DNA of 64,000 bases from DATMNR01 sp963702765 (GCA_963702765.1 CAVPEB010000037.1:1-64000), one strand, 5' to 3'; numbered from the stretch's first letter, positions 1-9,702 are shown. Program-made: numbers and translations. Notes: a model not told the origin generated them from the sequence alone.

Positions 1-11
1 GGCAATCCTCC

Positions 12-40
12 TCGACGCCCCCCACCAATCTTGCTATAAT
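12..40 (+). promoter_or_regulatory. Promoter upstream of the phosphofructokinase gene
   Basis: A perfect -10 hexamer TATAAT lies at 35-40 and a weak -35 (TCGACG, four of six matches to consensus) at 12-17, with 17 bases between. The AAGGA ribosome binding site at 66-70 and the ATG at 77 follow at normal distances. The -10 is seen directly; its use as a promoter is inferred. Confidence 0.55.
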
Positions 41-76
41 GTTCACAGCGTAACTCTGTAATTGTAAGGAAGTCTA

Positions 77-1289
77 ATGACATCACATAACAACAACCTG
101 ATCATCGGCCAATCTGGTGGGGCAACGGCTGTCATCAATGCCAGCCTGGTGGGTGCGGTCGAGGCGGCACTGGCAGAAGAACGCATTGATGGCATTTATG
201 GAATGAGGCATGGCGTAGAGGGTCTGTTGCAAGAAGATTTGATCGATCTGAGACAACAGGCACCATCAGTTGTGGACCCGGCTGCTCTATACACCCTCAG
301 CGGCTCTGGGAACGTGCCGCTATAAACTTACAGATGAAGATCCTGAGCGCGTTATCGCTATTTTGCGCAAGTATGATATCCACCTTTTGCTGTATATAGG
401 TGGCAATGATTCCGCGGATACAGCACATCGACTCGCGCTTGCAGCGCAGCATATGAACTACGAATTGCGGGCTATCAGTGTTCCTAAGACCATTGATAAC
501 GATTTACCGTTCACGGATCATTGTCCGGGTTATGGCAGTGCAGCGCGTTTTATGGCGTTGGCAACGCTCGATTCAGCCATGAATACGAGTGCCATTCCCT
601 GGTATTATCCCGTCAAAGTCATAGAGACGATGGGGCGTGATGCTGGCTGGTTAACTGCATCTTCCACATTGGCCAAACATGATGAGAGCGACCCCCCGCA
701 TATCCTGCTTATACCCGAACAACGTTTCAACGCTGATCGGTTTTTGAGGCAGGTCGAGGAGGTCTATCGCCGTGTGGGATATGTGGTTGTGGTTGCTGCC
801 GAATCGCTGCGCGACGAACAGGGGCAGTCGCTAGGAGCAATCGGGCAGGTCGGAACTGACGCGTTTCAGCACCCAATGCTGAGTGGAACTGCGCAACATC
901 TGGTAGAATTAGTGAAAAGCGAGTTGAAGCTACGCGCGCGTTTTGATAAGCCGGGCGACCTGCAGCGTATGGCTTCTTTCTCTGTCTCGATTGCAGACCG
1001 CGATGAAGCCTACCTGGTAGGAAAAATGGGCACAAAAGCCCTTTTAGATGGCGAGAGTGATAAAATGATCACGATAGTTCGCCATAATGAGCCAGCCTAT
1101 CATTGCACGACCGGGTTTGCTGAGCTTTCTCAGGTCGCAAATGTGCAACGTCTGTTACCAGATGAATACCTGGATGAGAGCAAAACCATGGTTACTCAGG
1201 CCTTTTACGACTATGCATTACCGCTGATTGGTGATCCTATTCCGGATCATGCAAGGCTGGAAAAAATAAGGATACAACGTGATGAGTAA
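77..1289 (+). CDS. pfp: PPi-type 6-phosphofructokinase (one frameshift)
   Basis: Phosphofructokinase family enzyme that phosphorylates fructose 6-phosphate in glycolysis. The N-terminal part (GQSGGATAVINASL) reads in one frame to about 277; the rest (YTPSAALGTCRYKL onward) reads one base later. Removing one C from the CCC run at 277-279 gives a continuous 403-residue protein, the usual family length. The nucleotide loop reads GGNDS and the substrate loop PKTIDND. In this family an Asp after GGN/GGD and a Lys before TIDND are the signature of pyrophosphate-using enzymes, whereas ATP enzymes have Gly at both places, so PPi is the likely phosphate donor (inference). The stop codon overlaps the start of deoB, suggesting co-transcription. 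The frameshift may be a sequence error rather than real decay. Confidence 0.85.
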
Positions 1290-2463
1290 AGTGAAACGAG
1301 CTATACTTGTCGTTCTTGACGGAGTCGGCGCTGGCGCAAATCCCGACGCCCATGACTACGGAGATGATGGAGCCAGTTCGCTCGAACATTGCGCGCAGGC
1401 GATTGGTGGATTGGCTCTCCCTAACCTGGGCAGCATTGGCCTGGGAAACATCACTCCTATATTGGGAACACCACCAACCGATGATGCGCGAGGTTCCTAT
1501 GGCCGTATGGCTGAGGCGGGAACAGGCAAGGACAGTATAACAGGTCATTGGGAAATGACCGGAGTCGTCTTACACAAGCCTCTACCTACCTATCCCAATG
1601 GCTTTCCTGCTAATCTTGTGGCACACTTCGAGCAGGCTATCGGGCGAAAGGTGATCGGCAATAAGGCTGCTTCTGGCACCGAAATCATCAAGGAACTGGG
1701 CGAAGAACATGTGCTTACAGGCAGACCTATACTCTACACATCAGCCGATAGCGTCTTTCAGATCGCAGCGCACCAGGAAGTGATTCCGCTCGCAGAGTTG
1801 TATCATATGTGCCAGGTGGCGCGTGATATGCTTACAGGCGAGAACGCAGTAGGCCGCGTGATTGCTCGCCCGTTTATTGGCACACCAGGGAATTTCAAGC
1901 GCACCGAACACCGGCGCGATTTTTCACTTGCGCCACTGGGTATTACATTACTTGATGTGTTAAAGGAGAATGGCAAAGACGTCATTGGTATTGGAAAGAT
2001 CGAAGATCTGTTTGCTGGTCGAGGTTTGACCCGGAGAGATCATACCGAAACAAATAAAGACGGCATGGCGGCAACACTACGCTGGCTTGAACGCGACTTT
2101 ACCGGACTGCTCTTTGTCAATCTAGTAGAATTCGATATGCTATGGGGCCATCGTCGAGATAGCCAGGGATACGCTCAAGCCTTACAAGATGTAGATAGCT
2201 GGTTTGCTCAGGTTCAACAGGCTATGCAGCCAGGCGATGCAATCTTTTTCACGGCTGATCACGGTGTGGATCCCACTTATCGAGGCAGTGATCATACACG
2301 CGAGCAGGTACCATTACTTGCTTACGGCCAGCCTGTACGCGCCGGAATTGATCTTGGCATGCGCTCAACCTTTGCTGATCTTGGCCAAACATTAGCACAG
2401 GCATTTCAGGTCACACCGCTCTCGGCTGGCACCAGCTTTGCTCAAGATATAGGACTGGTATGA
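1282..2463 (+). CDS. deoB: Phosphopentomutase
   Basis: Interconverts ribose 1-phosphate (or deoxyribose 1-phosphate) and the 5-phosphates, linking nucleoside breakdown to the pentose phosphate pathway; cytoplasmic, alkaline-phosphatase superfamily. The 393-residue protein has the metal-binding start (VVLDGVGAGANPDAHDYGD), the cap domain with SGTEIIKELG, LVEFDMLWGHRRD, and the C-terminal metal motifs ADHGVDPTY and SDHTREQVPLL, all at normal spacing for a full-length DeoB. An in-frame GTG lies at 1279, but the ATG at 1282 has a well-placed AAGGA ahead of it. It overlaps the phosphofructokinase stop by a few bases and shares an ATGA overlap with the next gene, so the three look like one operon. 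Confidence 0.93.
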   Translation: MSKVKRAILVVLDGVGAGANPDAHDYGDDGASSLEHCAQAIGGLALPNLGSIGLGNITPILGTPPTDDARGSYGRMAEAGTGKDSITGHWEMTGVVLHKPLPTYPNGFPANLVAHFEQAIGRKVIGNKAASGTEIIKELGEEHVLTGRPILYTSADSVFQIAAHQEVIPLAELYHMCQVARDMLTGENAVGRVIARPFIGTPGNFKRTEHRRDFSLAPLGITLLDVLKENGKDVIGIGKIEDLFAGRGLTRRDHTETNKDGMAATLRWLERDFTGLLFVNLVEFDMLWGHRRDSQGYAQALQDVDSWFAQVQQAMQPGDAIFFTADHGVDPTYRGSDHTREQVPLLAYGQPVRAGIDLGMRSTFADLGQTLAQAFQVTPLSAGTSFAQDIGLV

Positions 2464-3005
2464 CAGAGACACAACGTTACAATCCTTATCCTATTTTACA
2501 TGCAGAACGCATTTACTTGCGCCGTCCAACGTTACAAGACGCGAATGCGGTATTTAACTGGGAACGGGACAACGAGGTATGGCGCTATGACCCGCATCGC
2601 CCATATTCGCAGAATATGAGCGAGTTTCTGCCTGTCTTCGAACGTAATTATGTAAAGGGAAATGGACGTCAATTCTGGTTTATTATCGAGGACGAACAAC
2701 ACATTCCCATTGGAACCATTACCTATTTTAATGTAGATTATCGCACTGGCCAGGCTGAGATTGGCCTGGGTCTGGGCGAAAAAACGCGCTGGGGCAAAGG
2801 CTACGGGCCAGAAGCTATTCGAACTCTGGTGGAGTATCTTTTTTCCCAGCCAGCATTTGTTCGTATTTACGCAGAAACAGCAAAAGCTAATCAACCTGCA
2901 CGGCATGCATTCGCCAAAGCAGGCTTTAGCGAAATAGGACAAATCTTCGATCCCCGCAGCTCAGGTGATCCCTGGGTACTCTTAGAAATTTGGAAACCAT
3001 CCTAA
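2460..3005 (+). CDS. GNAT acetyltransferase, RimJ/RimL type
   Basis: 181-residue single-domain N-acetyltransferase of the GNAT superfamily. The opening 'YLRRPTLQDANAVFNW' is typical of RimJ/RimL/SpeG-like members, and the acetyl-CoA-binding segment follows as GLGEKTRWGKGYGPEAIR (about residues 100-118), then 'ANQPARHAFAKAGF', the usual C-terminal helix. The start ATG overlaps the deoB stop (ATGA), so translation is probably coupled. The acetyl acceptor (protein N-terminus, polyamine or small molecule) cannot be told from sequence. Confidence 0.88.
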   Translation: MTETQRYNPYPILHAERIYLRRPTLQDANAVFNWERDNEVWRYDPHRPYSQNMSEFLPVFERNYVKGNGRQFWFIIEDEQHIPIGTITYFNVDYRTGQAEIGLGLGEKTRWGKGYGPEAIRTLVEYLFSQPAFVRIYAETAKANQPARHAFAKAGFSEIGQIFDPRSSGDPWVLLEIWKPS

Positions 3006-3008
3006 ACT

Positions 3009-3052
3009 ATCTCGCCAACGATGCCACGCATCTACCTACGGTCAGGCGAGAT
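3009..3052. repeat. Inverted repeat between GNAT gene and phosphomannomutase
   Basis: ATCTCGCC at 3009-3016 is matched exactly by GGCGAGAT at 3045-3052. It lies in the 74-base gap between the two genes and could be a weak transcript-end hairpin; there is no T run, so its role is uncertain. Confidence 0.35.
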
Positions 3053-3079
3053 GAAAGAAAGTAGAAGAGGACATAAACA

Positions 3080-4441
3080 GTGAATACATCAAATGGAGCC
3101 ATCGATCCAGCTATTTTCAAAGCATATGATGTACGCGGCATCTACGGACAGGACCTCACCGATGAGATAGCGTATCGCATCGGTCGAGCAGCAGCGCAAT
3201 ATTTAAACGTGCCGGAAATTGCCGTGGGGCGAGATATGCGTCTTTCATCACCACAGTTGGCCGCTGCGCTAATACGAGGTGTAACCGACCAGGGAGTGAA
3301 TGCCATCGATCTCGGCATGACAACAACAGACGAATTATACTTTGCCGTGGGTAAATTCAACTATCCCTCAGGTGTCATGATTACAGCGTCGCACAACCCA
3401 GGAAAATATAATGGCATGAAGTTCTGTCGTGCCCAGGCATTTCCTATTAGCCTGGAATCGGGACTGGCAGACATACGCGACTTAGCGATGAGCGGTAACT
3501 TTGCCGAACCTGCGCACAAAGGACAGGTCATTCAAAAAGATGTGCTCGATGCTTACGTCCAGCATGCCCTGTCATTCATCGACGTTAGTAAGATCAAGCC
3601 GCTCAAAGTCGTCATCGATGCAGGTAATGGCATGGCGGGTTTAATGATGCCGCGTGTATTCTCGTTCCTGCCCTGCGAGCTGGTACCTCTTTATTTTGAA
3701 CTGGATGGAAATTTTCCCAATCACCCCGCCAGCCCGATCGAGCCTGAGAATATGGAAGATCTGCAAAAGAAAGTACGTGAAGTCGGCGCTGACCTCGGTG
3801 CGGCTTTCGATGGGGATGCTGACCGCATGTTCCCTGTAGACGAGCACGGAGATATCGTAGACGGCTCGATGGTGACGGCGATTGTGTCAAATAGCTTGCT
3901 TCACAAATATCCGGGGTCAACGATACTGTATAATCTGATCGTTTCCAAAAGCGTACCTGAACTCGTCAATTCGTTAGGCGGCAAACCAGTGCGCACTCGC
4001 GTCGGACACTCTTACATCAAAGCTGAGATGCGCCAGCTCAATGGCATCTTTGGCGGTGAACACTCCGGCCATTTCTATTTCCGCGATAACTGGTTCGCCG
4101 ATTCGGGCCTGATTGCATTTTTGATTACGCTCGAACTCGTTTCAATCGAAGGAAAGCCTCTTTCCGAGTTGCTTAAGCCGCTCGATAAAGGCGTGCGCAG
4201 TGGTGAAATTAATAGTGTGGTCAATGACGTCCAGGGCAAGCTACAGGCGCTAGAAGAACATTTTGGCAAGGATGCTCAGTCCGTAGATCACCTGGACGGT
4301 ATTACGGTAGATTACGGGGACTGGTGGTTCAATGTGCGCCCATCCAATACTGAGCCTCTCCTGCGCTTGAATGTTGAAGCGAACAACCAGGCGTTAATGG
4401 AGCAGAAACGGGACGAAGTGCTGGCATTTATCAGAGGCTAA
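3080..4441 (+). CDS. manB: Phosphomannomutase/phosphoglucomutase
   Basis: Alpha-D-phosphohexomutase converting the 1- and 6-phosphates of mannose and/or glucose, supplying sugar nucleotides. 453 residues, full length. Seen in order: 'FKAYDVRGIYGQDLTDE' near the N-terminus, the phosphoserine loop TASHNPGKYNGMKF (about residues 103-116), the metal loop DGDADRM (about 249), the sugar-binding loop GGEHSGHFYF (about 323) and the phosphate-binding loop RPSNTEPLLRL near the C-terminus. The GTG start at 3080 follows a GAGGA-like site. It lies 74 bases after the GNAT gene in the same direction and may be read from the same transcript. Substrate preference between mannose and glucose is not resolved. 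Confidence 0.92.
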   Translation: MNTSNGAIDPAIFKAYDVRGIYGQDLTDEIAYRIGRAAAQYLNVPEIAVGRDMRLSSPQLAAALIRGVTDQGVNAIDLGMTTTDELYFAVGKFNYPSGVMITASHNPGKYNGMKFCRAQAFPISLESGLADIRDLAMSGNFAEPAHKGQVIQKDVLDAYVQHALSFIDVSKIKPLKVVIDAGNGMAGLMMPRVFSFLPCELVPLYFELDGNFPNHPASPIEPENMEDLQKKVREVGADLGAAFDGDADRMFPVDEHGDIVDGSMVTAIVSNSLLHKYPGSTILYNLIVSKSVPELVNSLGGKPVRTRVGHSYIKAEMRQLNGIFGGEHSGHFYFRDNWFADSGLIAFLITLELVSIEGKPLSELLKPLDKGVRSGEINSVVNDVQGKLQALEEHFGKDAQSVDHLDGITVDYGDWWFNVRPSNTEPLLRLNVEANNQALMEQKRDEVLAFIRG

Positions 4442-4655
4442 AACGATGCCGAACAACAATTGGGATACTTCCCTCTACGATCAAAACTGTTCAATGGTGT
4501 TTTCTTATGTTATAAAACGAGCATAAACCGATTTTACGAGCATATTTGAAGGGCTTACAGAATAATCTTTCAGTGGGGATTTTTGGGCCAGCAACGTAGT
4601 TCTCTTCTCAAGTTTGGTTCATGTGCTTGTCCCCTTTGCGTTTTTACCGCCTACA

Positions 4656-6182
4656 CTAAGGCGTGGTCGGCAAAAATGAAGGCTTATGCCTTACCTTCGA
4701 ACCCTGCTCATACGCATAAGCCAGCCTGAGAAGCATCGGCTCACTAAAGGCCCTGCCCATGAAGGTAATACCCACCGGAAGCTCAAACGCGAAACCAGCA
4801 GGCACGCTGATTGCCGGATATCCAGCCAGAGCAGCCGGTTGTGAGCTCCCTCCCAGGTGGTGATCGCCATTGACCAGGTCGATACACCATGCAGGAGCGC
4901 TGCTAGGCATCACCAGCGCATCCAGGTTATACTTGTCCATCACAGCGTCGATTCCTTCCTGCCGGGAAAGGCGATGATTTTCATCGAGCGCTTGAAGATA
5001 GGTTGAATCACTGAGCGAACTGGTAGCTTCCGCTTGCAAAAGGAGTTCCTGCCCAAAGTATTTCAACTCCTCATTGGCATGCTCATTGTTGAAGGCAATG
5101 ATATCGGCAAGCGTGCGCACAGGCGAACTGACAAGCTCGGCCAGATACCTATTCAGATCGGCCTTAAATTCAAACAGCAGCACCGTCAGCTCTGATTTGG
5201 ATGCTGCTATTTGCTGCGCCGTCGGAATATCTGCAGGATCGATAATCTCCGCCCCAAGTTCCTTCATCCGCTCGATAGCTGCATGTGCGATCGCATCAGT
5301 TTTGGAACTATAGCCGAAATACACCTGCCTGGGGACCCCGATACGTGCCCCGCGCAAACCATTCACATCCAGAAACTGGCTGTAGTCGGTATAAAACTTC
5401 CCCGCGCTTGCCGCGGTAGCAGGATCACGCGGATCAACGCCTGTCATGCTCCCAAGCATGGTAGCGGCATCAGCCACAGTGCGACCGAATGGACCGATCG
5501 TATCCTGGCTGTGCGCAATTGGGATAACTCCATCCCTGCTCGTCAGTCCCACCGTTGGTTTAATTCCAACGACACCATTGATCGAAGCCGGGCAAAGGAT
5601 TGAGCCATCTGTCTCAGTGCCTACCGCAGCAGCCGTCAGATTCGCCGCAGTCGCTGATGCTGATCCCGAACTCGATCCACATGGGCTGCGATCCAGCACA
5701 TAGGGATTGAGTACTTGCCCTCCACGACCGCTCCAGCCGCTCGATGATGCGGTTGACCGGAAATTTGCCCACTCGCTCATGTTCGTTTTGCCCAGCAGCA
5801 CCGCCCCTGCATTGCGAAGTTGCTGCGCCACAAATGCCTCTCGTGGTACACGAGACCCAAGTAACGCCAATGAACCCGCCGTCGTCTCCATACGATCTGC
5901 CGTTGCAATATTGTCTTTAAGTAGAATGGGAATCCCATGCAGCGGTCCACGTGGACCTTTGTCCTTGCGCTCCTGATCAAGTGCATCGGCAATTGCTAAT
6001 GCATCGGGATTGATCCACAGGACACTTCTAATCGTAGGGCCTCTCTGATCAATATCCTCGATCCGCTGGATATACAATTCGATAAGCCTACGAGCAGTGA
6101 GTTCTCCCGAAGCCATCCCTGCCTGCATCTCCGCGATGGTTACCTCTTCCATTTGGAACGCTGTGTTGTTCTCCTTCGCCAT
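4656..6182 (-). CDS. Amidase (amidase signature family)
   Basis: Hydrolyses a carboxylic amide bond; stand-alone member of the amidase signature family. The Ser-cisSer-Lys triad is visible: Lys in LLKDNIATAD, the cis-Ser in CGSSSGSASA and the nucleophile Ser in GTETDGSILCPASING. The protein is 508 residues from the ATG at 6182, which has an AGGA seven bases upstream; an in-frame ATG at 6209 would add nine residues but lacks a good site. There is no gatB or gatC next to it, so it is probably not the tRNA amidotransferase subunit. The physiological amide is unknown. It is divergent from the methyltransferase gene on its right. Confidence 0.9.
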   Translation of the reverse strand: MAKENNTAFQMEEVTIAEMQAGMASGELTARRLIELYIQRIEDIDQRGPTIRSVLWINPDALAIADALDQERKDKGPRGPLHGIPILLKDNIATADRMETTAGSLALLGSRVPREAFVAQQLRNAGAVLLGKTNMSEWANFRSTASSSGWSGRGGQVLNPYVLDRSPCGSSSGSASATAANLTAAAVGTETDGSILCPASINGVVGIKPTVGLTSRDGVIPIAHSQDTIGPFGRTVADAATMLGSMTGVDPRDPATAASAGKFYTDYSQFLDVNGLRGARIGVPRQVYFGYSSKTDAIAHAAIERMKELGAEIIDPADIPTAQQIAASKSELTVLLFEFKADLNRYLAELVSSPVRTLADIIAFNNEHANEELKYFGQELLLQAEATSSLSDSTYLQALDENHRLSRQEGIDAVMDKYNLDALVMPSSAPAWCIDLVNGDHHLGGSSQPAALAGYPAISVPAGFAFELPVGITFMGRAFSEPMLLRLAYAYEQGSKVRHKPSFLPTTP

Positions 6183-6659
6183 AAATATCCTGCTTTCAAT
6201 GTAGCACAATCCAGCTATTCCTCATAGCATACCCTAAAGTCGCCGTTCATATCTACCGCTTTTGCTTCAGTGGGTGTCCGTCATTTTTTGCCAGGTAGCA
6301 TGTGAAACCATACGCGGCTCCGAACACAGGAGAACCTTCGAGGTTCTACCCTAGGAGAATAATCTGTGGGAGGCGGATCGCCGTATCCTTCTTATGGGTA
6401 AGGATAGCTTGCCTGCAGTTTTCACATACAAAGGAAGACATTCTATGACCGTAGAACAACATCGCATTTCCCAGGGTTCATTGCTGTGGAGTAGGTACAA
6501 CTTCTCTTAAGGGAAGAGCAGCAGAGCAAAAACGCATGGGGTATGCTCCAAAATTGAAGTACCAGTTTGTAAAACAAACCTCCTTCGAAAAATATCCTTC
6601 CCATTTCAAAACATGGTATACTTCCTCCCAAGTTGAAAATTTTTTATAGCACTTCCTCG
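6183..6659. other. Intergenic region with hairpins and a possible 21-codon ORF
   Basis: A 477-base gap between divergent genes. It holds a hairpin with seven-base arms at 6331-6347 (AGAACCT/AGGTTCT), a second at 6384-6406 (TATCCTT/AAGGATA), an ATG at 6445 preceded by AAGGAAG and open for 21 codons to a TAA at 6508-6510, a perfect small palindrome at 6565-6579 (GTTTGT/ACAAAC), and a TATACT -10-like box at 6617-6622 in front of the methyltransferase. I do not recognise a known riboswitch class here. Confidence 0.4.
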
Positions 6660-7418
6660 ATGGTGAATAAAATGTGGGATGTAAATCTATACGAACAAAA
6701 ACATGCCTTTGTGTATGAATACGGGAAAGGACTCATTCCTCTCCTTCAACCACAGTCTGGAGAACTTATTCTTGATCTGGGCTGTGGCACAGGTCATCTC
6801 ACGCACAGTATCGCTGAGTCAGGGGCACATGTGATCGGGATTGATAGTTCGGCCAGCATGATTGAAACTGCGCAAAGCACCTACCCTCAACTTGAATTTC
6901 ACGTGACAGACGCGAGAGATTTCTCTTTCGCATCTCCTTTTGATGCTATTTTCTCGAATGCGACGCTTCACTGGATAATGGAGGCTGAACAGGTCGCTCG
7001 TTGCATCGCAGCGTCTTTGAAGTCTGGAGGCAAATTCGTCGCAGAATTTGGCGGGAGAGGCAATGTTGCAACGATTAGAGTTGCCGTCCAGCAATCGTTC
7101 CAGGAACTTATGCACCGGGATGTAGACTTTGGATGGTATTTTCCCTCCATAGGTGAATATACATCTCTGTTAGAGAAGCATGATTTGAACGTGCGAAGTG
7201 CGCTGCTCTTTGACAGACCCACACCACTAGAAGATGGTGAAATGGGGTTGCGCAACTGGATCCAGATGTTTGGAGAACGCGTATTTTTCGACGTACCAGA
7301 TGACATGAAGCAACAGATACTGACGCGCACCGAAGAGAAGACCCGTGATCGCTTGTTCAACAACGGACAGTGGATTGCTGATTACACGCGGTTGCGTATC
7401 GTGGCCTACAAAGCATAG
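6660..7418 (+). CDS. Class I SAM-dependent methyltransferase
   Basis: About 252-residue methyltransferase of the trans-aconitate methyltransferase/UbiE-like type. The SAM-binding motif I is ILDLGCGTGHLT, followed by the acidic residue of motif II in VIGIDSS and the DAIFSNATLHWI post-motif. Translation may start at ATG 6660 or 6672 (the family commonly begins a few residues before WDxxLY), and a TTG at 6633 is also in frame; no strong ribosome site decides. The substrate is unknown. It stands alone, divergent from the amidase. Confidence 0.85.
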   Translation: MVNKMWDVNLYEQKHAFVYEYGKGLIPLLQPQSGELILDLGCGTGHLTHSIAESGAHVIGIDSSASMIETAQSTYPQLEFHVTDARDFSFASPFDAIFSNATLHWIMEAEQVARCIAASLKSGGKFVAEFGGRGNVATIRVAVQQSFQELMHRDVDFGWYFPSIGEYTSLLEKHDLNVRSALLFDRPTPLEDGEMGLRNWIQMFGERVFFDVPDDMKQQILTRTEEKTRDRLFNNGQWIADYTRLRIVAYKA

Positions 7419-7619
7419 CCTTTCCTCAATGGGTAATCTTGCTGATGCGCTAACAATTAATTCCTATGTAATCTTCCCTGTAGAAACGAATAATTCCGGA
7501 GACAGGTAGTCACTGATAGGCTTTAGGTCATCAGTAGTGTATACTTGTCCTGAAGTTATCTTCTAAACTCCATTTACATGTTGTTTCTTATGGTCGCTTC
7601 GACAACAAGGAGGGTTCTT

Positions 7620-8423
7620 ATGGCTCAACCGCTACCCTGGTGGTTACGTGCCATCTTTGTGCTGGTTGCGGCACAAGCGCTGCTGCTCGTAGCCGCGTTC
7701 TTCCAGCCTCCACTCATTAGCTTGCTTGTACCATGGCCCGCGTCTCCTTTGAATGCGCGCTTTATCGCAGCAATATATACAGCGCTGGGTCTTGGTGTGT
7801 TATTGTGCAGCGTGGCACGCAGTTTTCGCGAGGTGCGCATCGTGCTTTTTGGCATCGGATTTGCCACAGGATTGCTCTTTTTGCTCACACTTTACCGCTT
7901 GATCGTCTTTCCTGGTGAACTCACAAAGTTTCCCTTGTTCTGGATGTTGTTCTATCTTATCGATCCATTGCTGGTAGTATTCAGCTTTTGGCGTCTCGGA
8001 GGACGTGATAAAGCGCCATCAGAACCAAATCCGCTTGCGTTGATCTGGATTATACAGGCAGTTATTCTTGGATTCTTCGGATTACTATTGCTATTTTTTA
8101 CCGGTGTTGCGATAAATATCTGGCCCTGGGCAATGACAGTACAGTTATCTCAATTGTATAGCGGTTTCGCTATATCGCTTTGCGTTGTCTCAGCGATGGC
8201 TGTGCGCGAACCCCGTTGGGAAGGCGTGCGTTTGCTCGCCTTTATATTCGCAATACTCGCGGTGCTGGTCTTGATCGTCTCGGTAGTGCATATCAATCAA
8301 TTCAAAAGTGACATATCCTCAGTGGTATGGTTTGTTTTCTTTGCCGCCGAAGCCATAGTGTTTGGTGGTCTTCTGATAATCCACCTGGTAAGAAGACCAT
8401 CGCTGAAAGAGGCAATTTCATGA
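7620..8423 (+). CDS. Multi-pass membrane protein, unknown function
   Basis: 267-residue integral membrane protein with about eight hydrophobic segments and short charged loops; no catalytic motif that I recognise. The start at 7620 is chosen over an in-frame ATG at 7578 because AAGGAGGG lies just before it. Its stop overlaps the ATG of the next small reading frame (ATGA), and the desaturase gene follows, so it may belong to the lipid locus. Function unknown. Confidence 0.75.
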   Translation: MAQPLPWWLRAIFVLVAAQALLLVAAFFQPPLISLLVPWPASPLNARFIAAIYTALGLGVLLCSVARSFREVRIVLFGIGFATGLLFLLTLYRLIVFPGELTKFPLFWMLFYLIDPLLVVFSFWRLGGRDKAPSEPNPLALIWIIQAVILGFFGLLLLFFTGVAINIWPWAMTVQLSQLYSGFAISLCVVSAMAVREPRWEGVRLLAFIFAILAVLVLIVSVVHINQFKSDISSVVWFVFFAAEAIVFGGLLIIHLVRRPSLKEAIS

Positions 8424-8545
8424 ACACACAACCAGCACAACTCACTGCTCAATCCACAGTGGCAATGGGAATCTTTGTTCTCAATCCCTTTGGTATGCAC
8501 CTGGGATGGCAGGAGAACCTGTTCCATTTAACCGTAGGCCCCTGA
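8420..8545 (+). pseudogene. 41-codon fragment resembling the tail of a DUF4383-like protein
   Basis: The frame starting at ATG 8420 encodes 41 residues including NPFGMHLGWQENLFHLTVGP. This closely matches the C-terminal part (NAFGLQLALGENAFHLVVGP) of the complete DUF4383-like protein encoded at 11974-12450 in this window. The upstream membrane helices are missing, so this is probably a remnant left by a deletion. A tiny translated peptide, coupled to the upstream gene by the ATGA overlap, cannot be excluded. Confidence 0.5.
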
Positions 8546-8611
8546 TGCTCATCCTCGTATGGTTTTCATAGCGTTCAAGAAATGCCGTACAAGAGAATAC
8601 TGGAGAGAGTC

Positions 8612-9655
8612 ATGTCAATTTCGAGCCTTGATGAGACTACCGCACAACCCGATTATGGAGCAGCATATGCTGAATTGCGGCGCACAATTATTGCAACTGG
8701 TCTTCTGAAACGCAGGTATGGCTACTATGTTGCTCACACATCTTTTTGCTTTGGGCTACTCGTAGTCGGTATAGCGTTACCATTTTTCCTACCGGTTTCC
8801 TTTGGTTGGTCGGCACTTGCAAGTATTTTCATCGGTTTCGCAATGGTTCAAGTAGGCTTGATTGGGCACGATGCAGGTCATCTTGAGATCTTTCGTAGTA
8901 CAAAGAAGAACTGGCTACTCGGTCAGTTGTGTTGGAGCGTCTTGACGGGGATTAGCTTCTGGTATTGGAATGACCGGCATAACAGGCATCATGGCCATAC
9001 AAACGACAAGGATAAGGATCCTGACCTGCAGGGTGGTGGCCCCTTTGCTGTAGCCTTTACGGAGGAGGAGGCAATCGCACGTCAAGGCTTGAAACGCATT
9101 CTTGTAAAATACCAGGTTGGCTTCGTGCTTCTAGGTCTAATGTTATATACCTTCGCCTTCCGTGCGGAAGGCTGGCTTTTTGCAATACGGAAATTAAAAG
9201 GCACGAGGCGTTTGCTTGAGATTAGCTTGCTTGCACTCAATATTGTGTTATGGCTGGCGTTTATCATAGTACTAGGTTGGCGAGGATTTGGCATCTTCCT
9301 CGCAGCTAATGTTGTGGGAAGCGTTTACTTTGTCGCAGCTATTTCCCCTAATCATAATGGAATGCCAATGTGGGCAAGGGGCGTCAAACTCTCATTCCTG
9401 GAACGCCAGGTGTTAAGTTCACGCGACCTCACTTCACACCCTGTGTGGGATTTTCTCTATGGGGGTCTTAATTACCAGATCGAACACCACCTGTTTCCGA
9501 CCATTCCACGAGTGAATCTCAAACGCGCGCAGGCTATTATCCAGCCATTTTGTGAGGCGCACGGCCTTTCGTATACTATCTCGGACCCATTAACCGTGTA
9601 CTGGGAGGTATTTTTAGAATTGCGCAGGGTCGGTAACGCCGCCATTGAAATATAA
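8612..9655 (+). CDS. Fatty acid desaturase (membrane di-iron type)
   Basis: Introduces a double bond into acyl chains of membrane lipids using O2. The 347-residue protein has the three histidine boxes of membrane desaturases: HDAGH (first), HNRHHGH (second) and QIEHHLFP (third, typical of front-end/acyl-lipid desaturases). Hydrophobic segments lie before and between the boxes. The ATG at 8612 follows GGAGAG; an in-frame ATG at 8582 has no such site. It is followed at 47 bases by a beta-ketoacyl-ACP synthase, which suggests a shared role in acyl-chain modification. Regiospecificity is unknown. Confidence 0.92.
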   Translation: MSISSLDETTAQPDYGAAYAELRRTIIATGLLKRRYGYYVAHTSFCFGLLVVGIALPFFLPVSFGWSALASIFIGFAMVQVGLIGHDAGHLEIFRSTKKNWLLGQLCWSVLTGISFWYWNDRHNRHHGHTNDKDKDPDLQGGGPFAVAFTEEEAIARQGLKRILVKYQVGFVLLGLMLYTFAFRAEGWLFAIRKLKGTRRLLEISLLALNIVLWLAFIIVLGWRGFGIFLAANVVGSVYFVAAISPNHNGMPMWARGVKLSFLERQVLSSRDLTSHPVWDFLYGGLNYQIEHHLFPTIPRVNLKRAQAIIQPFCEAHGLSYTISDPLTVYWEVFLELRRVGNAAIEI

Positions 9656-9702
9656 GTAAGACATCTAGAGCGGATCGTCCTTTTTATTCAGGAGGTGAAA
9701 TT

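Noticed and set aside
277..279. Programmed +1 frameshifting in the phosphofructokinase gene
   Set aside because: No slippery site with a stop or stimulatory structure is seen, and the same type of break occurs in many unrelated genes, which points to sequence errors.
5211..5603. Plus-strand 130-codon frame inside the amidase gene
   Set aside because: It overlaps the amidase core on the opposite strand and shows no family signal.
6633..6659. TTG start for the methyltransferase at 6633
   Set aside because: No ribosome site precedes it and the added residues lie beyond the normal family start.
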